From NCBI RefSeq assembly GCF_921293095.1, contig NC_060252.1, positions 8,060,001 through 8,124,000 on the forward strand: a stretch of 64,000 nt of DNA, in the 5' to 3' direction. The notes under the pieces were generated by a model, which was given only the letters and a program-made list of their open reading frames with translations, had not been told where the DNA came from and did not search any database. A program made the translations under genes and the position numbers. Numbering within the stretch: position 1 is the first letter of the stretch; each line of letters starts with the position of its first letter. This DNA is from Ischnura elegans (taxonomy: Eukaryota; Arthropoda; Insecta; Odonata; Coenagrionidae). This document shows, in pieces, positions 23,221-36,300 of the stretch.

Positions 23221-24858
23221 GTAAGTGAATGTCAACAAAGCCTTGTGAAAGCAAATCTGATTTCTTGATTTCATGTAAATGTATGTACTTAAAGAAACAT
23301 TTTGGCCTTTTCAGAACTTTCTGCTTCCCTGGGATGCACTGAATGCGAAAGTACTTTCAATTCTGCGTCTTTGCTTCTGAAGCATTTTGCAGAGCATATA
23401 TCTCAGGCAGTCCAACATGATGAGGGCAACAAAAGTAATTACTCACATGGCAAGGAAAAAGAATATAAAAGGCATCCGTGGAAGAAGGAAAAAAATGAAA
23501 GTATTCTTGAAAAAGCCCTCAGAAGCCCTTTGGCTACTGCTTCTCAAGTAGGTAAACCGTCGTCATCTCAAATCCCACCGGCGGTCACACCTCAGAAGAG
23601 TGGCTCACCTGAGAAATCTTTGGGTAATGTTTCTATAAAACCTCCAATTTCACCTTCTAAGACATTAATTAGTAATGCTATTTTGCCAAATACATGTGCC
23701 AAAGCCCCGGATACAAACGTTTCGTTGGAAATACCTAAGATGCCAAAAAGTAAATGTTCCGCATTGAATAATGTAATGTTTCTTAAATTAGATTTACAAA
23801 AAAGACTCGAAAATTGTGTCCTAAAGTTTGTTAGGCGTGATAGCTCTCTGGTTGAAGATAGTCAGAGTGCCTTTGTGGAAAGAGTTAATTCTTTAAACAG
23901 TGATCATATTCCTCAAGATTTGGTCCAGGTCAGTGAATGCCCAGTCGTCCCTAATGGTGCTTTGACCTCTAGTAAGGAGAATGACAGTAATGACCCGGTG
24001 GAGGGCTCAGAGCCCCAGGATGATTTCAACCCTCTCAAGTTTTGTGTTGTTACCATGGAGGAGGGAGACGAGAAACTGGAGCTGAACGACGAGGACGATG
24101 TACTCGGGGAGTGTCCCTCCCCGGCCCCTGCTGTGACTTTCGACCCCCAGCAGCCAGTCGAAGCGATGGAACCGCGGAAGCAGACGAATAAGAGTAGTAG
24201 CAGAGTAGACCATACCAAAGCGATTACCAAATTGAAGAAGGTGAGCAACGGGTATGGCGTGGCCAAGCCAGAGCCTGCCCGTAAGAAGTACCCGTGTACG
24301 TACTGCTCCAAGCAGTTCGGCTGGTCCACGGATCTCAAGCGACACATCCTCACACACACGGGAGAACGGCCTTTCAAGTGCAGGACGTGTAGCGCGACCT
24401 TCACCCGCAACTTTTTGCTCCAGAAACACATCGGCAAGGTCCACGCAGCATTGTCGGCCCGTGGGCCCAGCGTCGACCCCGTCGCTGGCAAGGAGGAGGA
24501 TGGAAAGAACGAGGTGAAGGTCGTTGGTGGGGCAGTGGTGTCTGAGGATGGGCTGAAAGGAACGCCGAATGTCAACGGTGCGGGCGTAGCGTGCAATGGA
24601 GTGGTGGACGTGAGGTTCGCCGAAGTCAACAATAGCCGAGTGGATCACTACAACGGGCAGAAGGTGAAGGTTTCCATCAACAAAAGAAGCGTGGAAGGTG
24701 AGGAGGGTCAAGATGACGATCAGCAGCGCCGGAGGAAGAAGAAAAAGAAGAAGAAAGTGGCTGCCATGGTGGTTCGAAATCCTTTGGGAACCTTGGTACC
24801 TATTTCCACAAACCCCATGATTACACTCGATTGCCTTAATGCTAAAGATCCCGTATGA
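23205..24858 (+). CDS. C2H2 zinc-finger protein, 519 aa, two coding exons
   Basis: CDS is 23205-23220 joined to 23315-24858. Exon 2 (23171-23220) lies between ttttgcag and GTAAGT; exon 3 follows ccttttcag. The start is the ATG at 23205, because the frame upstream is closed by TGA at 23181, and it gives MQSFSELSASLGC. An N-terminal finger has C-x2-C-x12-H-x3-H spacing (CTECESTFNSASLLLKHFAEH region). A long disordered acidic/serine region follows. Two classical fingers sit near residues 330-385, joined by the TGERPF linker (YPCTYCSKQFGWSTDLKRH, then FKCRTCSATFTRNFLLQKH). After a linker comes a basic stretch RRRKKKKKKK, a likely nuclear signal, and a conserved-looking C-terminus. A nuclear, DNA-binding role is inferred. 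I do not recognise the orthologue. Confidence 0.85.
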
Positions 24859-27800
24859 ATTTGTGAATGAGAGTTACAGTATTGTGGCATGCCAGTAGTA
24901 CTTTTTTTACCGATTATTTTAATTTATTTAGATATTTTCAAATGGAAGCCAGTGGGTATGAGATGCGAAGGTAGTAATATCAGGTAATACCAGAAATTAA
25001 CGTTATTATGCTAGGAAATCGTCATTCCTATTGAATTTTGTGAGTAGTGTATTTTATAACTAATGGTTTACAAAATATTAGTTGCACTAATGATTTCATT
25101 TACCTGAGTCATCATTAAGATGGAAAAGATGACACGTAAGTGTCCATTTAGTAATGAAGTGTTTACATATTGAAGAAAAGCTTTACTGTGTTTGTAATAT
25201 ACATAGTCACGTAGATTTTATTACTAACAAAACCGTATTCAGTGAAATATGATTCAATTTCATTAAGAAAAGAATGAAAAAGGCATAAGATTCAGGGGAA
25301 ATATTTTACATAAAGAGGTGCTTTTCAGAATTAATCCTCAACCATGTGAATTACAGGGTTAACTAAAGTTCTAATGAGGGATGAAATACTATGCCATCTG
25401 TGACTGTGGAAAGGAGCCGAGAAAAGTAAATGCATTGCATACTATTCTAAGTTTATTAGGTAAGCATTTAGATTTTCGTTCCTATTTACTAACGGTGCTC
25501 ATTAGAGTGGGCATTTTTAATCAGTTCCGCTTATGGTTCAGTGGTCATTATATCATTTTTATGGCTTAACCATTTGACCTATCTTAAATTTAAAAAAATA
25601 AATCAATGTGCAATCATTTGATAACGCAATGATGGAAGAAGGTATCTTTGACCTTAGTGGGAAAATGAGTGGCAAGTTGGTGGGAAATCTATTGGTTGTT
25701 TTGAAGTTCTGAAAATGGTGAATGGACTGGGTCAGGTTATTCAGTTTTATCAGACGAGGTCGCAAGTCACTGTTGATTTTCTTGTAAAGTATTATTTTTA
25801 TGTTGAATTTATTTAATTTTTGTTAATGCAGTGTTTGTTTCAGATGATGTTACGAAGGCTATGAGGGTAAAAGTAAGATATTTCACAAAAGTATTTTTAC
25901 ACAAACTAATGTGATGTCATGCTCATCCTAGTCAACAATATGAATATTTTTGTGTTACCTGTGAAAAGCAAAATCTTTTGCTAGTATGGTGAAAGTAGAA
26001 ATACATATTTAAGTGCAACCAAAGTTGAAATGCTGTTGTAGTCAGCAAGGAATTGATGCAACGGTGAAAAATAGTCAAGGTTCATAACAATCATTTTATA
26101 GATAACTCTTGCAGTTCTTTTAGGTCGAGAGGCTGAAGGAAATATATATGGGAACGATGTGAGAAGCAATTGACAATACATAGAGAATGGCTGTAAGTTT
26201 TGACTGTTAAGGTGACTGTAGTAGTTTTAATGAAAATTTTGCCCATACGTATTTTGATAAGTTAACTATAACTTGGAGCAAGTATTTGGGGTGCCTATTA
26301 TTTATTTATTAAAGATAGTGAGTGGATTAGTTAATCCTTGTTTTTTTATAACTTTTCTTATAGTTCCTCAATTTTATGAAACCCATGTTAAAGAGATATC
26401 TATTTATTTAATCTGTAAATTTAGTGAACAGTGGTTTAACTGTTGTTACTTTCTCATTAATTGAATCAATCTATTTTTCAAATAATTTGAGCCATAACTT
26501 AATATTGTACTTACTGAATTAAATTTCTTTTGCACCTGTTAGAGTTTTAAACTCAAATTTTAGTGAAACAATATATTTAAGGGATAGATGTAAAGTTGAA
26601 TTTTGAGCTCCGTATTTATATGATTAATGCAATCATACCAATGACAATAGTGTAAATTTAAATTAAAAGGAAATGGTTATAATGAAAGGTATTTTCTCTG
26701 TCTGAAATAGTTGCTAATGGTGAGAAAATTTTAATGTTCAATCGAAGCAATTTGTGTTATGAACATGTTTGCATGAAGCGCATGTTAGGTTATATGCTAG
26801 TCATGGTTGATGGTTTCCTATTTTCCACCAGTATTTTTCGTCGTATCATTTCAATGGTATTTTGGTAATCCCATGTTCAGTCATTTGCTCGTGGTGAAAT
26901 TGTTTTTTGTCATTTTCATGAAAACTTCATTTCAAGCTTATTATACTTGATCAGATTGTTTTGAAAATTGATGGAAGTTCCATGGTGTAAACTGCTTTTG
27001 CCCATCCGTTAAGATAAAGGCTGTCATGAAACCTTTGATGGTTTAGTTTTTCATGTTTAAATGAGTAAAAGTAACTTGCCGCGAGAACTTACTCTTTTAA
27101 TTAAGCCCTTATTTATTTCCAGTCGTGCAATTGGTATCAAATCCAGCATGACAGACAAAAATCCTTGTAATTGTCTGTGGAGTGGTCTTACTTTATTTTA
27201 GTTGGTCAGTGTTATATTCAAAGGTATTATTGAGTGGATCTCTGATTATGGTGAATTCTATTACATATTTGGTTTCCTTCAATTTTCAATGGGTCTGTTG
27301 TCCTAACTAAGCCACAGTTTTTCTTTTCAAATATTTTTGTGACTGATGCAGATAGGCCTTAAATTTTAAGTCTCATACAGTTTGTGTCGCAGTTAGAACA
27401 TACTAAAAAGCAATGGTTGGAACTTAACACAGGGGTTATGAAGTTCAGTTTCAGATTCACCTGGGAATTTTACCCAATATTCAAGAGGAATGGTTATTCT
27501 GAAGAGGCATGTAGGCCAAAGTACACGATTGGAAAGTTCTGTAAAAAATGTATCCTGTCATAGTCATACACTCTTATGAAATCAATTAATCACTATGGTG
27601 AATGTTCGGATAAATTTTACGAAAGATTGGCCATGATTTTGGTAATTTTTCACAGCGTTTTTCTTTTTTTAAGCCATAGTTTTGTTTGAAAATTTTTTCA
27701 TCACTTAAAATTGCAGTCAATGTCACAAAAAATTATCCTTCAAAAAGGTGTTGTGAGAAAAAAGTTGCAAAAAGGAAGTGCTGGACACATTCACTGAGAA

Positions 27801-29530
27801 ATTGTCGCAGCATCATCTGTCGCTGTTCGTGATAAATTTCTCCCTCTTAGAAGCATTGCTGGAAAAAATAATGGAGAAGTAAAGATGTGGTTGCCCAGAG
27901 GACTTAATAATAATTTCTCTCCAAATCTGACCTTATTGCAGCTTGAAGTGTTTTTCGTACACAGGCCAAAGACAAGTCACAAAAACATTTGAAAAGGATT
28001 ATGTTATAATGATAGCTTCCCTTCATAGTTTACATATCATTATTTATCTGCTGTTGATATGTTCAGTATTCCTTGTTTATCTTATATTTTATAGTGAAAT
28101 CCATGTCAAAATCTAGAATGAAAAAATTGTTTTGCTGAAAAATTTTGCAACCTTAAATAGTTTTCTAGTAAAATCCACTGATTCTGTTAGTTTTTCTTAG
28201 ACCAATTATGGCACTGATTCTTGGTACAACCATGTTTTAAGTGGAACTAGCAATGAACTTCATTTTTTTCTAAATTGTATGGAGTGTTGTTGTAGAGAAA
28301 GTTGGAACAAGAATGTAAGATGAGGAGTTAACGCAATTGCATGCTGTGAATTTCTGTTGGCCAGGAAGAGTAGTACTTTGGATCAAGTTAAATGTTATTA
28401 GACTTAGATTCATTTTTAAGAGAAAATAATATTCTTTACTTGGAAGTTTTTGATGCTGCCCTCTACCATGTAAATTTTGTTGAATACATGAGGAGCAGTA
28501 AGGTGTTCAAACCAAGGAAATTGTAATGCTTACTTAATTGCAAATAAGCCTTACATAATATTATGTAAATGGTTTTGATAGGTGTTGTGTGACAAATGTA
28601 CTTATTTTTCTTTTGCACTAGTAACCGTTACTTTGCTAGGTACATTTTCAAAATGTTGGTGGTAAAACTTTTAGAAGTACTGTTGGGAAACATGGCATAT
28701 TTTCTTTTGCAAATGTGTAATGGCCTAGTGTAAATAGGTAAATTGATTACTATTTTTCTCGTAGGAAAACAGGGCACAATTATACGAGTGCCACTACTGA
28801 AATCATCTATGGGTAATGAAGTTTGGAACCATATTTAAACTAGGTAAAATGTATTATTCTCCAGGTTTAAGCTATGGATTTCATTTTTGACCATATGAAA
28901 TGTGGTAGTAAGAAGGCTCATTACTTTAGGACCAAGTCCTCTTTTTATCTGAACACTCAGTGATTCAAAATTCCCCATTGTTGACACTTAATGCAAAGGA
29001 ATAGATTAATTAATCTTTCCACTAGCATCCGAGGACAGAATTCAAACCATGTCTTCCAATTAATTGAGGAAACCGTTTTGTAAAAGAAGGATCTTAGTTG
29101 CCCAAATTCAGCGGACATTAGAAGACTCCAAAAGAACACCGTCAATATTAATATTGCTCAGGTTTTCATTTCGATCGAGAAGTAACCTCCAATTTCACAC
29201 TCATAACTGTAAATACCTCAGAATGAAAGTAAGGAGGTTCATTAAGGACCCAAGATAAAATTTTGTGCCTCAGAGTTCAACAGAATTATGCCTTCGATTT
29301 CCCTTGAAAATGTTCTCTTTTTTAATTCACAGGTTTGGCTCTTATGATCACATGCCCTGTTAATTGTCAGTGTGTGAACAAAAATTACATGTGCTAAAAC
29401 AATAATGTATCCAAAATGTTTGGAAAGCAGGTTTGGTGGCTGTGTGAATTTGATATATAGTTATGGAATTTTTATCATATAATTTGGTAATCAATCATTG
29501 GAAATAAATTTTGAAATATGTATTTGTACT
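24859..29530 (+). other. Long 3' UTR of the zinc-finger gene (inferred)
   Basis: No coding frame, splice pair or repeat is supported over 4.6 kb after the stop. AATAAA at 29503-29508, followed by a T/G-rich stretch (gtatttgtacttctgttttg), is the best poly(A) signal. A second AATAAA lies at 29592. Long 3' UTRs are common for insect transcription-factor genes, but an intergenic gap inside this interval cannot be excluded. Confidence 0.4.
29503..29508 (+). terminator. Candidate poly(A) signal AATAAA
   Basis: The AATAAA hexamer lies about 20 bp before a T/G-rich downstream element. It is the first such pairing that I would trust after the zinc-finger stop codon. It faces the 3' end of the minus-strand THOC2 gene. 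Confidence 0.4.
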
Positions 29531-29629
29531 TCTGTTTTGGATCAAGACCACATAGCTATGCCATTTTATCCAGAGTAACACAAAAAGGTTCAATAAAATA
29601 TTAAACAATGTAAAAACATGTTGTCTGTA

Positions 29630-29635
29630 TTTAAT
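29630..29635 (-). terminator. Candidate minus-strand poly(A) signal ATTAAA for THOC2
   Basis: The minus strand reads ATTAAA here, about 660 bp beyond the THOC2 stop codon. No AATAAA is seen on the minus strand between 29520 and 30293. If used, it would place the two convergent transcript ends within about 100 bp of each other. Confidence 0.3.
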
Positions 29636-30293
29636 CAAAACAAAACATTCATTGCCAACCCATCTCTGGAATTTACTGTCATTATGTTCAATCTTCACAT
29701 CCAAAAATAGTGAAACTACCAAGAATTATCCACAGCTATTATCTGTTTTTAAAGATGACAAACGGACAATATTACAAGAAAACTAAGTGGAATATTGTAG
29801 CATCAGCCTAAATATCTTGTCAGACTGACTTTTCCATTCATACTGGAAATATGCAACTTTCGGCATACATTTATAAACACCCTCAGTACGTCATTGATAA
29901 CCTCAACCCTCAATATACTCTCACACACTTCAATAGGAACATAAATGCAGATTTGCTTAGTTCACTTTTTTTGTAAATAAATTACACAAAATAAGAATAA
30001 AAGGTAATATTAACATTAGAAATGCATTTACATTAAAACTAAGTACGTTAATCTGAGGGTTGAGCACACATCCATTCACACAGTTTCTAAGAAAATCATC
30101 CCCAGTTGTAGCATCCTTGAGTGCCATCAATCACTAACAAATAGCACACATTGAAAAAATAATGCTCATGTAGTGGAACTCTTTCTCTTCCTCTCTCTCA
30201 GTAGACGTTGCATCTACAGGAAATGTGTGGCCATCTGGTGGCCTTTAAAAAAATTCAACCCTTGTCAGGTAAGGTCATCTTGGACTTCTTACA

Positions 30294-30324
30294 TCACCTC
30301 CTCTTAGCTTCACTGGACCGGCGA
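30294..30324 (-). CDS. THOC2: THOC2 exon w10 (last coding exon, 31 nt)
   Basis: The exon follows an intron ending CTTAC. It completes a His codon and encodes RRSSEAKRR then TGA (30294-30296). The C-terminus HRRSSEAKRR resembles the vertebrate THOC2 end. It can be joined in phase to w9 only if the intron ends in AC. Confidence 0.65.
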
Positions 30325-33300
30325 GTAAGATTCAGTCAAGGAAATTAATATGCCAACAAAATGGTACACACCGCAAAATTATAAGCTCGATAAGAGAGCA
30401 CAGATTATTTATGAAACAGAAAAATACAAATAAGTACAATTTGATAACTTGTTTTTAAGGAGGGACAAAATTTTAAACACTTAAGGTGAAAACAAACAAT
30501 GGAATAGGACATTCTATTTTTTGAGCTTTCATAGTCTAATGATTAAAATAGTTTTCTACAAATAAAATATAAGGTCAAACTTAAGACATGCATGAACCAA
30601 TAATAATTTATATCGATTTGATGAGCTCTACCCAAACAAGATTATTAGAAAACAGCTAAAAATTGGGAAGTAACATTAATTCTGACAAGCAATATATGGC
30701 TGATATTTTAAGAGAATTATAACATCAATTACCTCCAAACATTCCCTATGGGGATGATACTGTGAACGGTCATTTATATCAGCATTAATAATTCCATTTT
30801 ACATAACATATTTCTCAGTGGTATTTGTATTTGGCTATGCACTTGAAAAATTGTCATCATTTAAGAAAAGGGAAATAAATCACTTTGCAAAATAGATACA
30901 TTATCTGACTATGATAATATTTCACTGGGGAACAATTTTTTGAACTTATTTTCTGTTGACTTCAATTTTTGAGCTATTATAGAATTAAATAGGCGAGCTG
31001 AATTCAAAACTATAGTTAGTATTCTTCTACCATGTCAAGTTTTTTCACTATTCCTCGTGCAATTGTGACCACACACTGCTAGATTGAGAGTCTATCACAG
31101 GAAGCATCACTACCTTCCAATTGGTTGACATTAACCTTATCCTACTGGCATACGGAGACTGATGCAGTAGGATACCAGCGGCAGGCGCAAAGCAGCCTAG
31201 CTGTGCAGGAGATACTATAATGAGACGCAGGCACGCGCACGGCCTGAAATTTGCTTTGTAATGGAGCTACAGTGTTGTGCAGGTGGCCTACATAGATTTT
31301 TCTAGTCAATTCACACACATCTGTAACTAGGTATAAATAAAATCATTCTGTATGGACAGTATATCAGGTAAGATTTCTATTTAAATCCCTTCATTAGCAA
31401 ATTTTTCATTACGTATGAGAAAAAAAGAGGGTATCCCGTAGCTCACAATGACACGATAGGTAAAAACTGAGGTAATTTTCTTATACAGAGGCAAATAGTT
31501 AATCATTAACATGTCCCAATTGTAAGACAACAAAATGGCTGTTCTCCACTGTTATTGATGGTGTGAAATATTAATTAGCCTTCAGTTTTGATCTGCAGAC
31601 CCGGAAAACTGTTGTGGCACACGAATTTTTAATTAAACACTTCTTCTTTGATGCACTACCAACAAAAATTAGGCTGCACTTCACACCATATCCGTTAAAA
31701 ATTGGCTATATGATTATGAATGTATTAACAAGATAATGCAATTCCTAAATGTTTGTAAGTGTAATATCTATGCTACTTATTACTTTCAGGAAACAATCAT
31801 TGGTTTTTAGCACACACCCCACAAGGGAACGTAGTTCAAAAAGGGCATGTTGTTTGAACAAGTGTATTCCCACATGTATAACTTCGCCAAGTTATAATAA
31901 TGAGTTATGTGGTTGCAATCAAAACTGCAAGAGGTACTGAAATCATAGAGCATTTTTAAGTACAGTAGAAGCCCGGTTTTACGAGTACTCATAATCCTTC
32001 GGAAATTACTCACAAAACCAAGCGCTAAATGTATCCGAAGGAGTTGAATAAACCCATCCAAGTCTCATAATCATTCGTATTTACAGTTTTTCTTTTGTTT
32101 CCGCGGTATCTAACGAAGTTAAACTGGTAGAAAGTCATTATCAGGCACAAAATAATTGAGTATCAACATATTTAAAGAAGGAAACTGGGGATTTTATAAA
32201 ATAATAATTCCCCCAGTTTCGGTAATTTTATTCCTGTTTTTGTATTTTTTGATCACCGAAGAAAGCTGTAAAAATAGCGTAACTAGTTGGAACCAATATG
32301 TTTGGTATGCGGTGGAGGTTTTTGGATAATTTTGCGAAAACATCATGCCGACAATATCAGTTCTGTCGAGTTTTCGAATGTTTAACCAGTACATCAATCA
32401 GTTGAGAAAATCGGCCAAAAGATTCACTGAAATACGGTGTGATTCGGTGATCGAAGATATTTCTCGCAAATACATTTTTCCCCATTGGAAATGTAGCCAG
32501 CTTTCGTATTTAACATCACACCGTTTATGGGCAGTCCTGCAGACCTTTGTTGACAAAACCACTTGAATAGTGCAGATTCCATTTGTGGATGTTCCCCTTG
32601 CCTCAAATATTTTTGGCTGATAGGTGTTCCTAGTGCGTTCACTACTGCTCGAATTGTATCTTTCTTTAATATTGTGAACTACGTACATGGTGAGATACCA
32701 AACTGCCTCCGGATATCAGTCTTTTAATTCCAGCTATTTTTGCAATCGTCTATAATTTTAATGTCCAAATATTTACATTTCCCTGATATGATGCACTCGC
32801 GCAAACCACCTACTACTACGCCCCAGAGACTGAGTACACTCCGCCCCTCCACGCACATCCCAACTCTCCCTTACCGTGTGATTGGGCGCATGCAGTCGAG
32901 GGGATGGTAAAAGTGGTTAAAAATCGCTCGCTTCTGCTGAATGCTGAGGCCCCATCAGCCCTCTCCCTTGAATCGTGCTCAAAGGATCGGAGGCATTGCG
33001 TTCACCCCTCTATACAGTCTGGCCGCAGATAATTGTTCGGGGTAGGGGGTAAGGTTGCCAGGTAAGAAAGGGAAACGCCCACGTTACATGTAAACAAAAT
33101 GCTTCTGTGAAGAAAGGAACTGGAAGGGACGACGACCTTGACGGACTCAAAGGAACAATCCCTTGTTTTGATGACTCGAAGAAAGAGCTTGTTTTGGTGT
33201 TTCAGGTTTGTTTCTTAGCTCCACATGCATGTGACAACATTGAATGACTAGGCGGGGGTGTGAGATGCATTTTAGGGGCAGTGGTTGGCTGCAAACCGTG

Positions 33301-36300
33301 CTGGCGCAGGGTTCTCCGCTCCTCGTTTTGGGCTAATATCGGACCACTATCTGTGCACCGAACATCTCTCGCCTGCCCGACTGTAGTCTAAGGGTTTTTT
33401 GGATAGCGATTGCGATGATATAAATGTGTTACTTAATGTACAAAATCTTCAGTTCCTATGAAAAAAATAACCCTGGGTAAATAAAAAAATAACAAAAAAT
33501 AACCTATGATAAAAGCACCGCATGGGAACGGATTAGCGAAGAAGCATATGCTGCATCATAAAATTAGGAACAGAATATTTTTTTGGCATAGGAGTCTGTA
33601 TAGAAGAGCTTTCAATCATCGCCAAGAGATTCAAAAGATCTGGTGTAGTAAACAGCATTTTTAATTGTGCTCGCAGAGTACATTGCCCTTGAGGGTAACC
33701 CGCATCTAAGTTAAGTCATTCGTTTAAACAAATTTTTGGGATTGCGCGGAAATGCGTCACAGTTTTGCTGATATGATGTGAAACTTTGAATTATAATGAA
33801 CTCTGGAGAGTATTAAGAAGAGATAATGAAGATTCACTATGATTGGTCGCTAAGAAGAGGATTTCTGCTATCAGCAGAGTAATTCTGCTTTTACAAATTT
33901 TTTACAATTGATTACTCAGCGGTGGTGAGTCCTTGCTCGCTAACCTACGGTTGTTATTTTACCATCTTGGTAATAATAGTGATTTTCCTACGTGGCAATA
34001 GATTGTGTCTTGATTAGTATGTCTTTATCGAACTACATTCCTATGCATAAATGAAACATCGAAATATACTTCGCCGGATAACATGCCACAACAGGTAACG
34101 TTGCTGTCGATTTACATAAGTCGAAAGTCAATGTAAGGGCGCCGGATCTAACTATGACAATGTGCTTTCAACTTCATTACCTGACTCAGGAGTAGATGGA
34201 GGGGGTTTCACTACAATGTAAGTTCCCGCACTTAAGACAAAGCCTATAGCATCATTATGGAGACGAAGCCAGCCAAAGAAGATGGGGGGAACTAACTCCC
34301 TCTCCCGCTGTCATCTTTCTCCCATTCCCCTCTCCTTGATAGCTGGGCGTAACAAAAGAAGAACGTAAAATGGGAGCGCGCAGCGCATACTCAAGGCCGT
34401 AAATCACTAAAATTCTTGGACATAACTGGCTTTAGGTGTAGCAGATCTGATACACATCTTGTATTTTTAGTTTAATAAACAGATAATACAAAACATAATC
34501 GTTGATGCTTGCTCAGCGGTGCATTGCCCTCGAGAAATGCCTGTCGTAAAACCGAGCGTACACAGTGGAAGGAACTTTTTGACCTCGCTAAATCTGATTT
34601 ATTTTACATGTAAAACATAGGCCGTTTGGCAGTACAAAGACTATCACTCACAAAAACGCAATTCTCGTAAAATGCCGTACCTGCAAAACTGGGCTTCCAC
34701 TATCACATCAATCGATTCATCCTTCCCCTCCCACTATGAAAGACAATGCAAGATGTTAAATAGCAGTTACACAAAATTTATCCAATTTTGGTGCAAAGCA
34801 GGGATGTGATCTGATATAGCATTCAAATCCAGACCTCGATGATAACAAAATCAACTCATCACTTGGGCATTAATTTTGTTTCCTACTCCTAATTTCTTGG
34901 GAGTAAAATTCTAGGAGATCAATCACCAATTCATGGTGTAAAGCAACTGTATGAGTACCACAGTGCCATTTCAAGGGCAAAAAATGCATCTAATCACAAA
35001 TTTAATACAGGCATCCCCCGAGTTACGTATGTCTCGACTTACGTAAATCCGTACTTACGTAAGCGATAACCGTATTTCAAATGATTACGTTAATTTTCGA
35101 ATGCGAACGCGAAGAAGTAGATATTCGCTCGTACAACCTATGGTAGAAAAAATATCGAATAGTTATCGAGTTTTTTACGTGCTAAAAATAACAAAGTGAC
35201 CCATTTTTGTCATTCCTCGAAGGAAATTTCATTAATTTCTGTAGAAAAATCGCTTATAAATCCCAAGCCAGCAATCAACGTGAAAATTTGCAGTTCTAGC
35301 GATGGATGTGGTGGCGTATGTGGTTGCGCTCATTCCTGTACGATACAACTTGTTATACAGCAATCTCTGAAGCGCCAACGCAAAGGTTCGACTTACGTAA
35401 ATTTCGACTTACGCATAGTCTGCCGGAACGCATCTCTTACGTAACTCGGGGGATGCCTGTAAATGTATTTCACTCTTCAATGATTTATAGCCTCCCCCGA
35501 CACAATTTTCACTTCAGCACACTTCCTTGTGGTTGTTGTTTTAATGCCACATGCAGGAGCAGAATGCGCAGAAAGCAACCAGCCAATCACACAATAGAGG
35601 AGATCAGAGATGTGGGTAAAGTTATAGCATTGCATTTCTCTTTTGCAAAATTCCTTTAAAAGAAAGTTTCGCTGTGTTAATAAAGACAGACGATGTCTTT
35701 CGCATAGCAAATTGTAAACCAGCACACCAAGTAGAAACTTAGCCCATATAAAGTAAAAGGGTTGATTATTAAAACTAACATGAAGAATAAATGCATAAAA
35801 AGGATATTGTTTATCACGGCCATCACGGTCATGTGATCTCTCCCTCTCTCGAACGTAAGGAGACTTCTCCTGAAAAAAGAAAAAAAAATTACCATTAACA
35901 TTGAGATCATTCAACAAATAACCACAGAAGAATAAAAGATTAGATGCAGCAGCATCTATAATAAATAAATGGAACTACACAAGAGTGATCATTCAAACAA
36001 CAACTAGGAATTCCCTGGCTTTTTCAAGCCTTCTCCCACTTTTTAATACAGTTTGATTAAATTTATTTTACTGAAAATTCATCTTAGCAGATAAAAAAAA
36101 CGTCATCAATTGCAGTGAAATATAAATTAGCGATGGAGTAATCATGAAAATAAGCACTGTCCCACATTTATGGAACTCGATACGTACAATTTAATCACCA
36201 AATCCAACAACATCATACATATTTGATACTCAGCTTTTTACCATCAATTTCATGATTGCATTATTTGGGAACAGCATCAAAAAGATATTTGAAGCAAATA

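Larger units (their letters stand above)
30325..35807 (-). other. THOC2: U12-type AT-AC intron of THOC2, 5,483 nt
   Basis: On the minus strand the intron begins ATATCCTTTT, matching the U12 donor consensus ATATCCTT. The branch site TTCCTTGACT lies at 30343-30334 with the branch A at 30336, 11 nt from the intron end. The intron ends TTAC. All three signals and the spacing fit the minor spliceosome. A Tigger remnant (31963-34702) and a TA-flanked MITE (35008-35459) lie inside. Confidence 0.75.

Noticed and set aside
24254..24517. Plus-strand alternative frame of 87 codons
   Set aside because: It overlaps the zinc fingers in another phase and has no independent support.
23913..24711. Minus-strand frames of 239 and 234 codons opposite the zinc-finger exon
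   Set aside because: They are the antisense shadow of the GC-rich coding part. They contain no motif, and two overlap in different phases.
35477..35917. 146-codon minus-strand frame ending with a long hydrophobic tail
   Set aside because: Only the segment 35869-35808 is exonic. The rest is unlike THOC2, and the U12 donor at 35807 explains where coding stops.
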